From positions 1-61,784 of the forward strand of contig NZ_AZDT01000008.1 in assembly GCF_001434785.1 (NCBI RefSeq): a stretch of 61,784 nt of DNA. Direction: 5' to 3'. This DNA comes from Levilactobacillus namurensis DSM 19117. GTDB lineage: Bacteria; Bacillota; Bacilli; Lactobacillales; Lactobacillaceae. Both the position numbers and the translations under genes were made by a program. This document shows positions 15,808 through 25,419 of this stretch, one piece after another (position 1 is the stretch's first letter; the number at the start of each line of letters is the position of its first letter). The notes under the pieces were generated by a model. It saw only the letters and a program-made list of their open reading frames with translations, ran no database searches and was not told where the DNA came from.

Positions 15808-17880
15808 ATGACAACAATGACAAAGCATCCAACGAATACGCAATGGCACAAGGCGTTAGTGGTGACGGGACTAGTGACGAGCGGGGTGATCTGGGGAAGC
15901 TGGACCGGAACTTCCGCCCAGGCTAACCAGCAGGCCACGGGAACCAATCCGGTAGCGCCCACCCGAACAGCAACTTCCGTGACACCCACCCAGCCGGCAC
16001 TGACCCCGCAACAATCTGAGGATTCGGCGTCAACGACCGTGCAGACTCCGCTAGCGGGGACCCCGGTGACAACGGACGGGCAGCCAACTGGCCAGGGCCA
16101 ACCGACCCAACCACGTAAGCCCCAACCGACTGGTAGCGTGGAACCATTAGCGGCAACCATGGTTACGGATAAGCCTGCTAACGGCGAGAATCAGATTAAT
16201 CAAGACAAAACGCCAGTACCCGGGCCGGCCGCTAGTACGGCGCCCACCACGGCCACTACGCCGGCAACTGCCATTGACCAGTGGATGCCGGATAAAAACC
16301 TGCAACAGATTGTACTGAAGGCCCTCCAGTCGCAACAGGTCCACGATGGGCAAACCACCTATATCGACGCGACCCAGATAACGCCCCAGGATATGACCAC
16401 CCTGACTACCCTGAATGTGACCCAGTACGACCCTATCACCGGGGACGTGATTCGGGGACCACTCTATTATGCCATGTTAAATTTGACCGACTTAACCGGC
16501 TTGGAGAAGGCCACCAATCTAACGGACTTGGCGTTATCGACCAAAGATGCACGGACCAACGATGATCCGGATGAGGACCAGGGCCTGTGGCAACACGCTA
16601 AACTAAGCGATTTGACACCGATTCAGAATCTGACCAAGTTGGCTTACTTAAATATCGAAGAGGACAGCATCTCGGACTTAACGCCCCTGGCCAAGTTGAC
16701 CAATCTCCGGAGCCTGACCGCTGACCATAACCAGATTAAGGACCTGACACCGTTGGCGGGGTTGAAGCAACTGACTTATTTGGACCTGGATTATAATCAG
16801 GTGGGAGACATTACACCCTTGGGACAACTCACGAACTTAACGTCCTTGGCGCTGCAGGTTAACCAAATTAAAGACATTTCCGCGCTGGCTAAGTTGACCC
16901 AACCCATGGACCAGTTGATGCTGGATGACAATCAGATTCTAGACTTGTCTCCCTTGGCGCACCTGAAAACCACGGGAAACGGTGCCGCGATAGATGCCAG
17001 TGAGCAGTTGGTCTACTTGGATCCGATTAAGGTCAAAACGAATCAGGATACTTACCAGTTCACGTCACCGGTAATTGCGAGCGATGGTCAACCGCTCAGC
17101 GTGAAGACGGTGTTGGGAACGGGGGCGAAGAAGACTTCGCTGAAATCAACGCCACTTTCGGGGCCCCGGTTGACCTGGACGGGCATTGTGCGGTCCGGTC
17201 AGCGCTACATTAGTGTGACCTGGCTTGATCAGCGGATGGACTGGGATTGGGGCGGTTATCTCGGTAGTTTTTCTGGAGAGCTCATGATTCCCTATAGACT
17301 GGTCGCACCGCAACCGGTGAGTCCGGTCAACAGTACTCCGAGTGTGGTTCTCCCCGCCGTGACGCCTGTAAATGAGGTGACCCCCGTTGATGGGGCGCCG
17401 ACTCCCGGCGATGAGCGGCCAATGGGACGTCCCTTTAAACCGTTCATGATTTACCTCAAGCGGGCCCTGAATCGGTATCTGCGGGCAACCTTTAAGCGAA
17501 ACCAGATTCAACAGCATTATCGGCAGTATTCGCGGCAGACCGCGCCCACGTTCAAGGTCGTAGGCACCCAACGCTCAAGCCAGGGGCGCTTGCGTTACCG
17601 ACTAAGCGACGGGAGCTTTGTGACGGCCCGCAAGGCCTTTACCGCTAATTTGTACTGGCAGGGGAAGACCTACACCAGATTGCGGGTTGGCCGGACGATT
17701 TACCAACATTCGCAGGCCAAGTTGACGCGCAAGAGTCGCATTAAGGTCCTCAAGCGGGGTCAAGTGGTGCGAATTAAGCGGATGATTGTTCGGCGGGGCT
17801 ACATGACCCGTTATCAACTGACTAATGGCCAATACGTCACCGGTAATAAACAGTTTGTGACGCCGCTGGCAGCTAAGTGA
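15808..17880 (+). CDS. Secreted leucine-rich-repeat protein with DUF5776-type tail
   Basis: Predicted cell-surface protein, 690 residues. ATG 15808 is chosen because GAGGAGG sits 8 nt upstream. The signal peptide probably ends at TSAQA (residue ~39). A Thr/Pro/Gln-rich linker runs to residue ~150. The motif IDQWMPDKNLQ near 156 starts the repeat head, and five or more internalin-type repeats follow (such as LTNLRSLTADHNQIKDLTPL) at about 230-390. The C-terminal ~110 residues are very basic and end in TRYQLTNGQYVTGNKQFV, typical of DUF5776, a domain of lactobacillary surface proteins. There is no LPxTG motif, so attachment is probably non-covalent. The repeat head is shared with the adhesin at 40753-44400. 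Confidence 0.75.
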   Translation: MTTMTKHPTNTQWHKALVVTGLVTSGVIWGSWTGTSAQANQQATGTNPVAPTRTATSVTPTQPALTPQQSEDSASTTVQTPLAGTPVTTDGQPTGQGQPTQPRKPQPTGSVEPLAATMVTDKPANGENQINQDKTPVPGPAASTAPTTATTPATAIDQWMPDKNLQQIVLKALQSQQVHDGQTTYIDATQITPQDMTTLTTLNVTQYDPITGDVIRGPLYYAMLNLTDLTGLEKATNLTDLALSTKDARTNDDPDEDQGLWQHAKLSDLTPIQNLTKLAYLNIEEDSISDLTPLAKLTNLRSLTADHNQIKDLTPLAGLKQLTYLDLDYNQVGDITPLGQLTNLTSLALQVNQIKDISALAKLTQPMDQLMLDDNQILDLSPLAHLKTTGNGAAIDASEQLVYLDPIKVKTNQDTYQFTSPVIASDGQPLSVKTVLGTGAKKTSLKSTPLSGPRLTWTGIVRSGQRYISVTWLDQRMDWDWGGYLGSFSGELMIPYRLVAPQPVSPVNSTPSVVLPAVTPVNEVTPVDGAPTPGDERPMGRPFKPFMIYLKRALNRYLRATFKRNQIQQHYRQYSRQTAPTFKVVGTQRSSQGRLRYRLSDGSFVTARKAFTANLYWQGKTYTRLRVGRTIYQHSQAKLTRKSRIKVLKRGQVVRIKRMIVRRGYMTRYQLTNGQYVTGNKQFVTPLAAK

Positions 17881-17935
17881 TTGGGTGGTCGACTACGAGT
17901 CGTCACGACCACACTAAGAATAAGATGAGTTGCTC

Positions 17936-17967
17936 AGGGCACTGACTAGTTGGTCAGTGCCCTTTTA
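17936..17967 (+). terminator. Terminator after the leucine-rich-repeat gene
   Basis: AGGGCACTGAC and GTCAGTGCCCT form an 11-bp perfect stem with a 6-nt loop and a T tail. Confidence 0.85.
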
Positions 17968-18012
17968 GACAGGTATACTAATTCGTAAACGAGTAGAGAG
18001 TGAGGCAGTCGA

Positions 18013-18498
18013 ATGGCAAATCAAGAACCAGCATCTCAACGACCAATGGTGGTGTCCCTTCCCGTAGAGCAACGAACCGACGCACGCATCACCGCACTGA
18101 CCGCCGTATGGGAAGCCAGTGTTCGCGCGACCCACAAGTTTCTGTCACCAAGTGAGGTTCAGGCGATTAAGCAGCTGGTCCCGCCAGCGTTACGGCAGGT
18201 TCCCCAGCTCCTGGTGGCCCGGAACGCCAATCAACGCTTACTAGGGTTTATGGGACTTAGTGAGCAACGGATGGAAATGTTATTTGTAGCCCCCGATTCA
18301 CGGGGAACCGGTGTGGGGAAAACGTTGCTCACGATAGCGATTCGCCGCTACCACGTCACTGAAGTCACGGTGAACCAACAAAATCCGCAGGCGGTCGGGT
18401 TCTATCACCACATGGGGTTTCAGACGTATCGCCGGACCATGAGCGATGAGCAGGGGGCACCTTACCCGTTGCTGTATCTCCGGTTGAAGACGGAATAG
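18013..18498 (+). CDS. GNAT family N-acetyltransferase
   Basis: Acetyl-CoA-dependent transferase of unknown substrate, 161 residues. The GNAT core is visible: strand 4 MEMLFVAPDSRGTGVGKTLL carries the acetyl-CoA loop R-G-T-G-V-G-K, followed by EVTVNQQNPQAVGFYHHMGF, the usual final motif. The N-terminal segment (VWEASVRATHKFLSPSEV) resembles YjaB/ElaA-type acetyltransferases. ATG 18013 lies 8-12 nt after GAGTGAGG. It stands alone between two terminated genes, so context gives no hint of substrate. Confidence 0.8.
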   Translation: MANQEPASQRPMVVSLPVEQRTDARITALTAVWEASVRATHKFLSPSEVQAIKQLVPPALRQVPQLLVARNANQRLLGFMGLSEQRMEMLFVAPDSRGTGVGKTLLTIAIRRYHVTEVTVNQQNPQAVGFYHHMGFQTYRRTMSDEQGAPYPLLYLRLKTE

Positions 18499-18669
18499 GC
18501 AACTCGGGGGTTTGAACGGTTAAGGGGAACATGGTATTCTGAGACTATTCGGCATTGAAGGAGTGACGTGAATGAGTGCGGTTAGTGGTCTAACGATGAC
18601 CCAACAGGATTAGGGGCAGGCAATGGACGAACCCGTTCTCCGTTGTTCAGCCCCGTAGAGGAGCGCATT

Positions 18670-20202
18670 TTGGATAAAACGATTCGAGAAACTTTACAAC
18701 TAGACGTGATTTTAGACCAGGTCGCCGCTTACACCCACAGTGATTATGCGGCGGACCAGTTGCGTCAGACACCGGTCCAAACGGACTTGAAGGATGTCCG
18801 CCGTGAATTGGGCCTCACCCATGAGGCTCACCGGTTACTGAGTGAAGACGTGTTGCTCACGTTCTTCAACTTAGACCAGATCGCCGTGATTCGGACCAAG
18901 CTGGATCAGGGCCGTTTACTGACCGTGGAACAGCTGAAGGCCGTTCAGAACACGCTGGTGAACTGGCGGCGGTTGAGTATCGTTCTGCACCAGCACACCA
19001 CCGAGATTCCCTTTTTGATGGACCTGTTAGCGCAGCAGCCCCCGCTGAATGGCTTGCGGGATCGCTTGGATGACGTGCTAGACCTGAACGGCATTCGGGA
19101 CGACGCAACGCCCGAGTTGGCGCAGTTGCGTAAGGATAAGGCCAAACAGACGCGGCAGATTCAGCAGCAGTTGAACCAATTCATCGGTAAGCATTCCCAT
19201 GAATTACAGGGCAAACAGCTGATTCGCCGGGATCAGCATTACTGTGTCCAACTCAAGGCCACTTACAAGCATAAGTTCAAGGGAACCGTGATGGGCCAAT
19301 CTGCGACCGGTTCCACGGTCTTCTTCGAACCCAGCACGGTCTCTAAGACCGGGCTGGAGTTAGCGGCCACGCTGGCTTCGGAAGAAGGCGAGGTGTACCA
19401 GATCCTGGCGACCATGACCGGAGACGTCGAGGAACACTGGACGGACTTGCAGAAACAGATTGAGCTCTTAAGTGAGTTAGACCAGATCTTTGCCCGGGGG
19501 CAGTACGGCTTGGAACACCAAGCCATCTTGCCTAAGCTCAACGGACACCAGGTCTTACACATCGTGAACGGCCGGCACCCGCTATTGGGAGAAGCGGCGG
19601 TTCCGTTGAACGTAACGTTGGACGCTCAGCAGAGCCTGATGATCACCGGGGCCAATTCCGGGGGAAAGACCGTGGTCCTGAAGACCATCGCGTTATTTTC
19701 GATGATGGTCAAGCTGGGCCTGGAGATTCCCGCTGACGAAGGGACTAACCTGGCCGTCTTTGACCAGGTCGCTATCGACATTGGGGACCAGCAGAACATG
19801 GCGGCCCAGTTGAGTACTTTCTCGGGTGAGATGACCACGCTGGTGGGCATCACCGACCAGCTGCGGCCGAACGCCCTGATTCTCCTGGATGAAATTGGTA
19901 GTGGGACCGACCCGGAAGAGGGGACGGCCTTAGGGATTGCCATTATCCAGTACTTGGTCGACCAAGGCGCTAAGTTGGTGGTCACCACCCACTACACCGG
20001 AATCAAGGATTATGCGGTGGCCCAGCCTAAGTTCGTGACGGGAGCCATGGCGTTTGATCGGCAGACCTTAGAGCCCGAGTACCGGCTGTTATTGAACCAG
20101 GTCGGGGCCAGTGAGGCCATGTGGCTGGCGGAGCGCATCGGGTTGAAACCGGAGATCCTGGCACTGGCCAAGCAACACTTGAAGATGCAAGCGGAAAAAT
20201 AG
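18670..20202 (+). CDS. MutS2-like DNA-binding ATPase lacking the Smr domain
   Basis: Homologue of the MutS/MutS2 ATPases, about 510 residues. TTG 18670 is preferred because AGAGGAG sits about 7 nt upstream; an earlier in-frame TTG at 18643 has none. The lever/clamp domains (TIRETLQLDVILDQVAAYT..., GSTVFFEPS near residue 215) precede the ATPase with Walker A ITGANSGGKT (~325), Walker B LILLDEIGSGTDPEEG (~403) and VTTHYTGIKDYA. Full MutS2 has about 780 residues with a C-terminal coiled coil and Smr nuclease domain. Here the protein stops soon after the ATPase, so it is a short paralog rather than a replacement for MutS2. Upstream, a 13-codon frame (18572-18613) with a GGAG site could be a leader peptide. 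Confidence 0.75.
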   Translation: MDKTIRETLQLDVILDQVAAYTHSDYAADQLRQTPVQTDLKDVRRELGLTHEAHRLLSEDVLLTFFNLDQIAVIRTKLDQGRLLTVEQLKAVQNTLVNWRRLSIVLHQHTTEIPFLMDLLAQQPPLNGLRDRLDDVLDLNGIRDDATPELAQLRKDKAKQTRQIQQQLNQFIGKHSHELQGKQLIRRDQHYCVQLKATYKHKFKGTVMGQSATGSTVFFEPSTVSKTGLELAATLASEEGEVYQILATMTGDVEEHWTDLQKQIELLSELDQIFARGQYGLEHQAILPKLNGHQVLHIVNGRHPLLGEAAVPLNVTLDAQQSLMITGANSGGKTVVLKTIALFSMMVKLGLEIPADEGTNLAVFDQVAIDIGDQQNMAAQLSTFSGEMTTLVGITDQLRPNALILLDEIGSGTDPEEGTALGIAIIQYLVDQGAKLVVTTHYTGIKDYAVAQPKFVTGAMAFDRQTLEPEYRLLLNQVGASEAMWLAERIGLKPEILALAKQHLKMQAEK

Positions 20203-20210
20203 TGTGACCT

Positions 20211-20255
20211 AAAAATTGCCCTTAGCTGTCGTGTGACAGTTAAGGGCAATTTTTT
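20211..20255 (+). terminator. Terminator of the MutS2-like gene
   Basis: AAAAATTGCCCTTAGCTGTC pairs with GACAGTTAAGGGCAATTTTT (one mismatch pair), followed by a T run. Confidence 0.85.
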
Positions 20256-20368
20256 AAGGGGTCAGATCGAGCTGACCCAAGATGACCGCAAGCTGAGATG
20301 GCGGGGTTGTGGGTGAACCACCGACTGTTCGCTTGCAGGAGGGGATGGGCGTAAAGGCCCGAAAAAAG

Positions 20369-20407
20369 AAAAACGCCGCCCTACGCGAGTTGGTAGCGGC
20401 GACGTTT
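20369..20407 (-). terminator. Terminator of the DUF2798 gene
   Basis: On the minus strand a CGCCGC/GCGGCG stem ends in TTTTT, 12 nt after the gene's stop. Confidence 0.7.
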
Positions 20408-20418
20408 AGTTAGTGAAG

Positions 20419-20931
20419 CTAGTCTTCGAAAGTTTCGACGGGTTGTTCTTGGGTTGCGGTCTTCAGCGCAGTCCGCTTTTGAACGGCTCCCAGGATGGCC
20501 CGGGCAATGGGCCCCACGATCAACAACTGTAATGGCAGTGCCATGAAGAGGTTGAAGATCCAAGTGTGGAGGTACGTCAGGAACACGTTGCCCCCGAAGT
20601 TTTGGGTGACAATCATCCCGAAGAGGGACATCAGGGTCACCATGCCGGCCACCATCATGCAAGAGATGGCCAGGGCAATCCGAATCTGCTTTTGTTTCAT
20701 ATAATCGTTAATGATGTAGCGGAAGAAAATGAACTTCACGCCAGGACCGATGATTCCTAAGTCGCAGATTGCCGCGACGATCAAGGCCAGTGGATAACCC
20801 ACCAGGACCTCCCGGATAAAGTGGTGCGAGAAGCCATCCGTTAAGGCGATGTTGTAACCAGCCATGACTAAGACCATCAGGCCAGCCATGACAGCAGTGA
20901 ATAGTAATTCTTCTTTAAAATTTTTAGGCAT
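20419..20931 (-). CDS. DUF2798 family membrane protein
   Basis: Small integral membrane protein of unknown function, 170 residues, with four hydrophobic helices arranged as two repeated halves. Each half begins with a polar-to-hydrophobic entry (KEELLFTAVMAGLMVLVM, then IRIALAISCMMVAGMVTL) and includes the N-x-A/F turn typical of DUF2798. A good AAGGAG site precedes the ATG. It is monocistronic with its own terminator, and nothing in the context suggests a partner. Confidence 0.75.
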   Translation of the reverse strand: MPKNFKEELLFTAVMAGLMVLVMAGYNIALTDGFSHHFIREVLVGYPLALIVAAICDLGIIGPGVKFIFFRYIINDYMKQKQIRIALAISCMMVAGMVTLMSLFGMIVTQNFGGNVFLTYLHTWIFNLFMALPLQLLIVGPIARAILGAVQKRTALKTATQEQPVETFED

Positions 20932-21061
20932 TTAATGTGTAACTCCTTGGTTTAATTCCCACGAAGTCTTACATTACCATAAAAACTGAAGGGGTGTAAG
21001 GATTAATTCTCAAAAAAGAGATGATAACGTTTTCGGACCGAAAATCGGGGATGATTGCCCG

Positions 21062-21520
21062 TTAATGGCCCGTGGCCAGTGGGTGTTGGTCCACGATGAT
21101 GCGGTGTTCGTCCCGCTCGAGGATGCCCCAGTTCTCGCCCAAGAAGGCGTAGTGGTCATCGTAGCGCACGCTGTAGTCCGTCAGGATAGCCGGGCCACCT
21201 TCGACGGGCGTCGTGACGACCTTGACCTGGGCGTAGAGGATGCCCGTGGCCGTCCCGTCGTTTTGGTTAACGGTGATCAGCCGGGTCCCATTTTGCGTAA
21301 AGCTCCGGTCGCTGGCAGCGGCCGCTTGGGTGAACTGCCGGTTGAGGTTCTCTCGGCCACTAGTTTCTGAGATTAGGGCGTCATCTTGGTAGATCCGATA
21401 GGTCCCATCGGGCGCCATCAACCGTAACTGTGCGGCGGTGTCGTGGGCGTCACTAGCAATAGCCCACTGGTTGATCAGGCGGGTCAAAATTAAATTACTT
21501 TCTGCTTCTCCATAAGTCAT
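21062..21520 (-). CDS. NTF2-like / SnoaL-fold protein
   Basis: Small soluble protein, 152 residues. It begins ILTRLINQWAIASDAHDTAAQ followed by LMAPDGTYRI, the N-terminal helix and strand of SnoaL/NTF2-like proteins, and ends with strands holding DYSVRYDDHYAF and WGILERDEHRIIV. Members bind or isomerise small molecules, but the fold does not predict a substrate. A GAGGAAG site precedes the ATG. It is followed by the mleR gene in the same direction after about 125 nt, so co-regulation is possible but unproven. Confidence 0.7.
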   Translation of the reverse strand: MTYGEAESNLILTRLINQWAIASDAHDTAAQLRLMAPDGTYRIYQDDALISETSGRENLNRQFTQAAAASDRSFTQNGTRLITVNQNDGTATGILYAQVKVVTTPVEGGPAILTDYSVRYDDHYAFLGENWGILERDEHRIIVDQHPLATGH

Positions 21521-21644
21521 GACAAGTCTTCCTCACTTTTTAGGATAGAACGGGGCGTTTCGCGTCCTAGGTCCATTAAACCACCGATGACCGTTCCTGT
21601 CAGTAGGGGATCCCAGAATCGTTAGGGTGGTTGAACAAGCGAGC

Positions 21645-22532
21645 CTAAGCTGACCCCAGTGTCTGCCGGAGGACGGTGAGGACCTGCCGTTGTGCAGCAG
21701 TCAGGACGTGGTTGGTCCGGTAAGCGATGCTGGTGATGAATTGGGGTTGTTCGTCATCCATCAGTTCCAGGCGAACCACGTCGTCCCGGTGCTGGTCCAC
21801 GATGGTGGTCAGGAAGGTGATCCCCACGTTTTCGGCGACTAGGTTCATGATGATGTGGGTATCGTTGGCCCGGTAGACCACGTCAGGGCGAAAATGGTTC
21901 CGGCGGGTGAGCTTGTTGAAGGCCGTGTTGTGGACAAAACTACTATTAAAGAGGATAAAACGTTCGTGGCGGAGTTCACTGAAGTACAGCCGCTTGCGGT
22001 TGGCCAGGGGATGCTGGCGGGAGACGAAAATGCTGAAGGGCCGGTGGTCGAATTCGTTGACCGCCAGTTGCTGGTAGGAGAGGGGTTCGATGGAGCCCAG
22101 TAGCGCGATATCACACTGGCCGTCGCGCAGGGCGTGGCGCAGATGGACGGAACCGCCCGCGATGGTTTGCAGGTTTTCCAGTTCACCCAGGGCCTGCAGA
22201 CGGGCAGCGACCTTAGGAAAGTAGAAGTTTTCAATGATGGGCGGTAATCCCAGGATGGTGCGTTGTTGCGTGAGCCGGTCGATTTCTTGGTGGGTGATCT
22301 GCAGCTCCCGCAGGATACTGGTGGCGTGTACCGCTAGTTGACGACCGGTGTCGGTGATCAAAAGCTGGTTGTGGACCCGGTCACGTTGGACCAGTTTAGT
22401 GGCGAATTCGGCTTCCAGCCGTTGGATGGCCAGGGTGATAGTGGGTTGCGTGACCCCAAAATATTCGGCCACTTGGGAAAAGTTTTTTTGCAAAGTTAAT
22501 TGGTGAAAATAATCTAGGTCTTTGATGTTCAT
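21645..22532 (-). CDS. mleR: LysR-type regulator of malolactic fermentation
   Basis: LysR-family activator, divergent from mleS, about 295 residues. The start is set at 22532 (MNIKDLDYFHQLTLQKNF), which matches the family N-terminus and follows an AGAGAGG site; an upstream in-frame ATG at 22553 adds seven unlikely residues. The helix-turn-helix is in FSQVAEYFGVTQPTITLAIQRLE (residues 16-38). The C-terminal domain should bind the effector, L-malate by analogy with other MleR proteins. Paired ACTATAGT sites in the intergenic region are its probable target. Confidence 0.85.
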   Translation of the reverse strand: MNIKDLDYFHQLTLQKNFSQVAEYFGVTQPTITLAIQRLEAEFATKLVQRDRVHNQLLITDTGRQLAVHATSILRELQITHQEIDRLTQQRTILGLPPIIENFYFPKVAARLQALGELENLQTIAGGSVHLRHALRDGQCDIALLGSIEPLSYQQLAVNEFDHRPFSIFVSRQHPLANRKRLYFSELRHERFILFNSSFVHNTAFNKLTRRNHFRPDVVYRANDTHIIMNLVAENVGITFLTTIVDQHRDDVVRLELMDDEQPQFITSIAYRTNHVLTAAQRQVLTVLRQTLGSA

Positions 22533-22598
22533 TTTTAAAGCCCTCTCTATCAAGGATATTAACCCTATTATAAATTATTTTTATGTGGACTACCAGAT

Positions 22599-22628
22599 TT
22601 GACTATAGTTTATACTGAACACTATAGT
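22599..22628 (+). promoter_or_regulatory. mleS promoter with twin ACTATAGT operator
   Basis: TTGACT (22599-22604) and TATAGT (22623-22628) are 18 bp apart. The palindrome ACTATAGT occurs at 22602-22609 and 22621-22628, 19 bp apart, overlapping both promoter boxes. The layout suits LysR-type regulation by MleR. A TATAAT on the minus strand at 22567-22572 is the probable -10 of mleR. Confidence 0.6.
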
Positions 22629-22667
22629 GGGTCTTGTAAATTGAAGTTAACCAATTGGAGGTTAGTG

Positions 22668-24305
22668 ATGATGAATGCAGAAAATATTTTAAACAATCCA
22701 TTTTTAAACAAGGGAACGGCCTTTACTCAGGCGGAACGGAAGCAACTTGGGCTGACGGGGACGTTACCCGCCACGGTCCAAACCATTGACCAACAGAGCC
22801 AACAAGCCTACGCACAATTCCAAAGCAAGTCGAGTGACTTGGAGAAGCGAATCTTCTTGATGAACCTGTTCAACGAGAACCGGACGTTATTCTTCCATCT
22901 GATGAATCAACACGTGGTTGAATTTATGCCCATCGTGTACGACCCAACGGTTGCGGACTCCATCGAAGAATACAGCCACCTCTTCACGGATCCTCAAGGC
23001 GCTGCCTTTATCTCCGTGGACGATCCGGACAGTATCGAAGACACGTTGCGCAACGCCGCCAACGGTCGGGACATCCGCTTAGTCGTGGTCACGGACGCTG
23101 AAGGCATCTTAGGAATGGGTGACTGGGGCGTCAACGGGGTCGACATCGCCGTAGGAAAGCTGATGGTCTACACAGCCGCTGCCGGTATTGACCCTGCGCA
23201 AGTCCTGCCCGTTAGCATCGATGCAGGGACCAACAATCAGAAATTGTTAGATGACCCGATGTACTTGGGGAATCACCACAAGCGGGTCTACGGTGACGCC
23301 TACCACGCTGTGATCGACAAGTTTGTCGCAGCGGAACAGAAGCTGTTCCCAGAATCACTGTTGCACTGGGAAGACTTCGGCCGGTCTAACGCGAAGGTCA
23401 TCTTAGACAAGTACCAAGATAAGATTGCGACGTTTAACGATGACATCCAAGGCACTGGGATGGTGGTCTTAGCCGGGATCTTAGGGGCTTTGAACATTTC
23501 CCACGAAGACATTAAGGACCAGAAGATCGTGATCTTCGGTTCTGGGAGTGCCGGCATGGGGATTGCCCACCAGATCTTTGATGAGCTTCAACGGGCAGGG
23601 TTGTCAGCCGATGAAGCCCGGCAACACCTCTACGCGGTCGACAAGCAAGGCCTGTTATTCAGTGACACGCCAGACTTGACCGCTGCGCAGACGGAATTCG
23701 CACGGAACCGGGATGACTTCGCCAATGCGGCCGAACTTACTGATTTAGCCGCTGTTGTCAAGGCGGTCCACCCAACGGTCCTGATCGGGACATCGACGCA
23801 ACCTGGAACCTTTACGGAAGCTATCGTTAAGGACATGGCGGCCCACACGGAACGGCCAATCATCTTCCCACTCTCCAACCCAACCAAGTTGGCTGAAGCT
23901 AAGGCGTTAGACCTCTTGAAGTGGACCGATGGTAAGGCCTTGATCGCCACCGGGATTCCAGTGGGCGACGTGGACTACAATGGCACCACTTACCACATCG
24001 GGCAAGGAAACAATGCACTGATGTACCCTGGCTTGGGCTTTGGGTTGATCGCTTCGACGGCCAAGGTCTTGAACGGGGAAACGTTGTCGGCAGCTTGCCA
24101 TGCTTTAGGCGGCTTGGTCGACACCACCCAACCTGGCGCGGCAGTCTTGCCACCAGTTGACCAACTGACGGAATTCTCACAGAAGATTGCGGAAGTGGTC
24201 GCTCAGAGTGTCGTTGATCAGAAGCTGAACAAGGAACCCATCACGGATGTTAAGCAAGCCGTTGCGGACATGAAGTGGGTCCCAGAATACAAGTCCGTCG
24301 ACTAA
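22668..24305 (+). CDS. mleS: Malolactic enzyme
   Basis: Converts L-malate to L-lactate and CO2 with NAD and Mn, without releasing pyruvate. About 545 residues. ATG 22668 (or 22671) follows TTGGAGG; the frame is open further upstream but without a site. Diagnostic segments are [67 protein letters not shown] and the NAD-binding [12 protein letters not shown]. The high similarity to the Lactobacillus enzyme from memory separates it from ordinary malic enzyme. It lies in an operon with the malate permease, 53 nt upstream of it. Confidence 0.95.
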   Translation: MMNAENILNNPFLNKGTAFTQAERKQLGLTGTLPATVQTIDQQSQQAYAQFQSKSSDLEKRIFLMNLFNENRTLFFHLMNQHVVEFMPIVYDPTVADSIEEYSHLFTDPQGAAFISVDDPDSIEDTLRNAANGRDIRLVVVTDAEGILGMGDWGVNGVDIAVGKLMVYTAAAGIDPAQVLPVSIDAGTNNQKLLDDPMYLGNHHKRVYGDAYHAVIDKFVAAEQKLFPESLLHWEDFGRSNAKVILDKYQDKIATFNDDIQGTGMVVLAGILGALNISHEDIKDQKIVIFGSGSAGMGIAHQIFDELQRAGLSADEARQHLYAVDKQGLLFSDTPDLTAAQTEFARNRDDFANAAELTDLAAVVKAVHPTVLIGTSTQPGTFTEAIVKDMAAHTERPIIFPLSNPTKLAEAKALDLLKWTDGKALIATGIPVGDVDYNGTTYHIGQGNNALMYPGLGFGLIASTAKVLNGETLSAACHALGGLVDTTQPGAAVLPPVDQLTEFSQKIAEVVAQSVVDQKLNKEPITDVKQAVADMKWVPEYKSVD

Positions 24306-24358
24306 CGCCGACCGTGCAGTCCGCTGCACTGATTCTAAAGTAAAGGGGAATATAACTA

Positions 24359-25330
24359 GTGACTGTTTTATGGAATTCGGTACAAAGCGTCCTAGTCGTG
24401 GTCCTGATTATGATCTTGGGCTACGTCTTACGACGGAAGGGCTGGTTTGACGACCAGTTCGGGGGAACCATCTCGAAGTTCATCAAGAACATTGCGTTGC
24501 CCGCGTCGATCTTCGTCTCAGTACTGAGTCGCTTAACGCGGGGACAGCTGGTCTCCTTCTCGGGGTACCTGGTCTACGGATTCATTTCCGTGATCATCGG
24601 TTACCTGATTGCCTTCTTCTTAGTTCGGGTGATGAAGGTTCGTCCGGGCCGCCGGGGGATCTTCATCAACGCGATGGTCAACGCCAACACCATCTTTATT
24701 GGGTTACCGTTAAACATTGCGTTGTTCGGTGATCAGAGTATGACCTACTTCCTGGTCTACTATATCGTGAACACGGTCTCGACTTGGGCCTTCGGGGTCT
24801 TCCTGATCTCTAACGATGACCCAACCAAGCCTAAACAGACCGGAAATCATCATATCGACTGGAAAAAGGTTCTGCCGATGCCCCTAGTCGGGTTCTTGGT
24901 GGCCTTGGTCTTCTTGCTCCTGAACATCCCGATTCTGAAAATCAGCTTCGTGAACTCAACGCTGACTTACGTGGGGAACTTGGTAACGCCATTGTCCCTG
25001 GTCTATATTGGGATTGTGTTGGCCGATGCCGGACTGAAGAGTATCCACTTTGACCGGGATACCATCGTGGCCCTCTTAGGCCGGTTCGTCCTAGCACCAG
25101 TGGTCATGGTTGGTCTGATTCTGTTAGGCGCCCACTTCGGGAACGATATGCCAACGCTAGCATCGCAAACGCTGATTGTTCAATCCGCGACGCCAATGCT
25201 GGCGGTACTGCCAATCCTGGCCAACGAGGCCCACGGCGACGTTGAGTACGCCACCAACGTGGTCACCACCAGTACGGTCCTGTTCATCGTGGTCGTGCCA
25301 ATTTTGATGAGTTTGATTCAGTTTGTTTAA
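24359..25330 (+). CDS. mleP: Malate permease, AEC family
   Basis: Membrane carrier of the auxin efflux carrier family, 323 residues, about ten helices. In lactic acid bacteria, AEC proteins next to mleS take up L-malate and export lactate. It starts at GTG 24359, 8 nt after AGGGGA. Family features are NANTIFIGLPLNIALFGD near residue 105 and IALPASIFV in the first third. The identification rests largely on its position 53 nt after mleS and on the family. A bidirectional terminator follows. Confidence 0.85.
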   Translation: MTVLWNSVQSVLVVVLIMILGYVLRRKGWFDDQFGGTISKFIKNIALPASIFVSVLSRLTRGQLVSFSGYLVYGFISVIIGYLIAFFLVRVMKVRPGRRGIFINAMVNANTIFIGLPLNIALFGDQSMTYFLVYYIVNTVSTWAFGVFLISNDDPTKPKQTGNHHIDWKKVLPMPLVGFLVALVFLLLNIPILKISFVNSTLTYVGNLVTPLSLVYIGIVLADAGLKSIHFDRDTIVALLGRFVLAPVVMVGLILLGAHFGNDMPTLASQTLIVQSATPMLAVLPILANEAHGDVEYATNVVTTSTVLFIVVVPILMSLIQFV

Positions 25331-25371
25331 ACCGTAATCGCAGAATAGAAAAAGTTGATGACAACAGACGA

Positions 25372-25409
25372 AAAACGGGTCCATCCTCCGCTGGGGATGG
25401 GCCCGTTTT
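25372..25409. terminator. Bidirectional terminator between mleP and the phosphatase gene
   Basis: AAAACGGGTCCATCC and GGATGGGCCCGTTTT form a 15-bp stem with A and T ends, between two convergent genes. Confidence 0.85.
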
Positions 25410-25419
25410 GATTGTGGAA

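Noticed and set aside
20495-20760. Plus-strand frames opposite the DUF2798 gene
   Set aside because: They mirror the codon pattern of the minus-strand gene and lack ribosome-binding sites.
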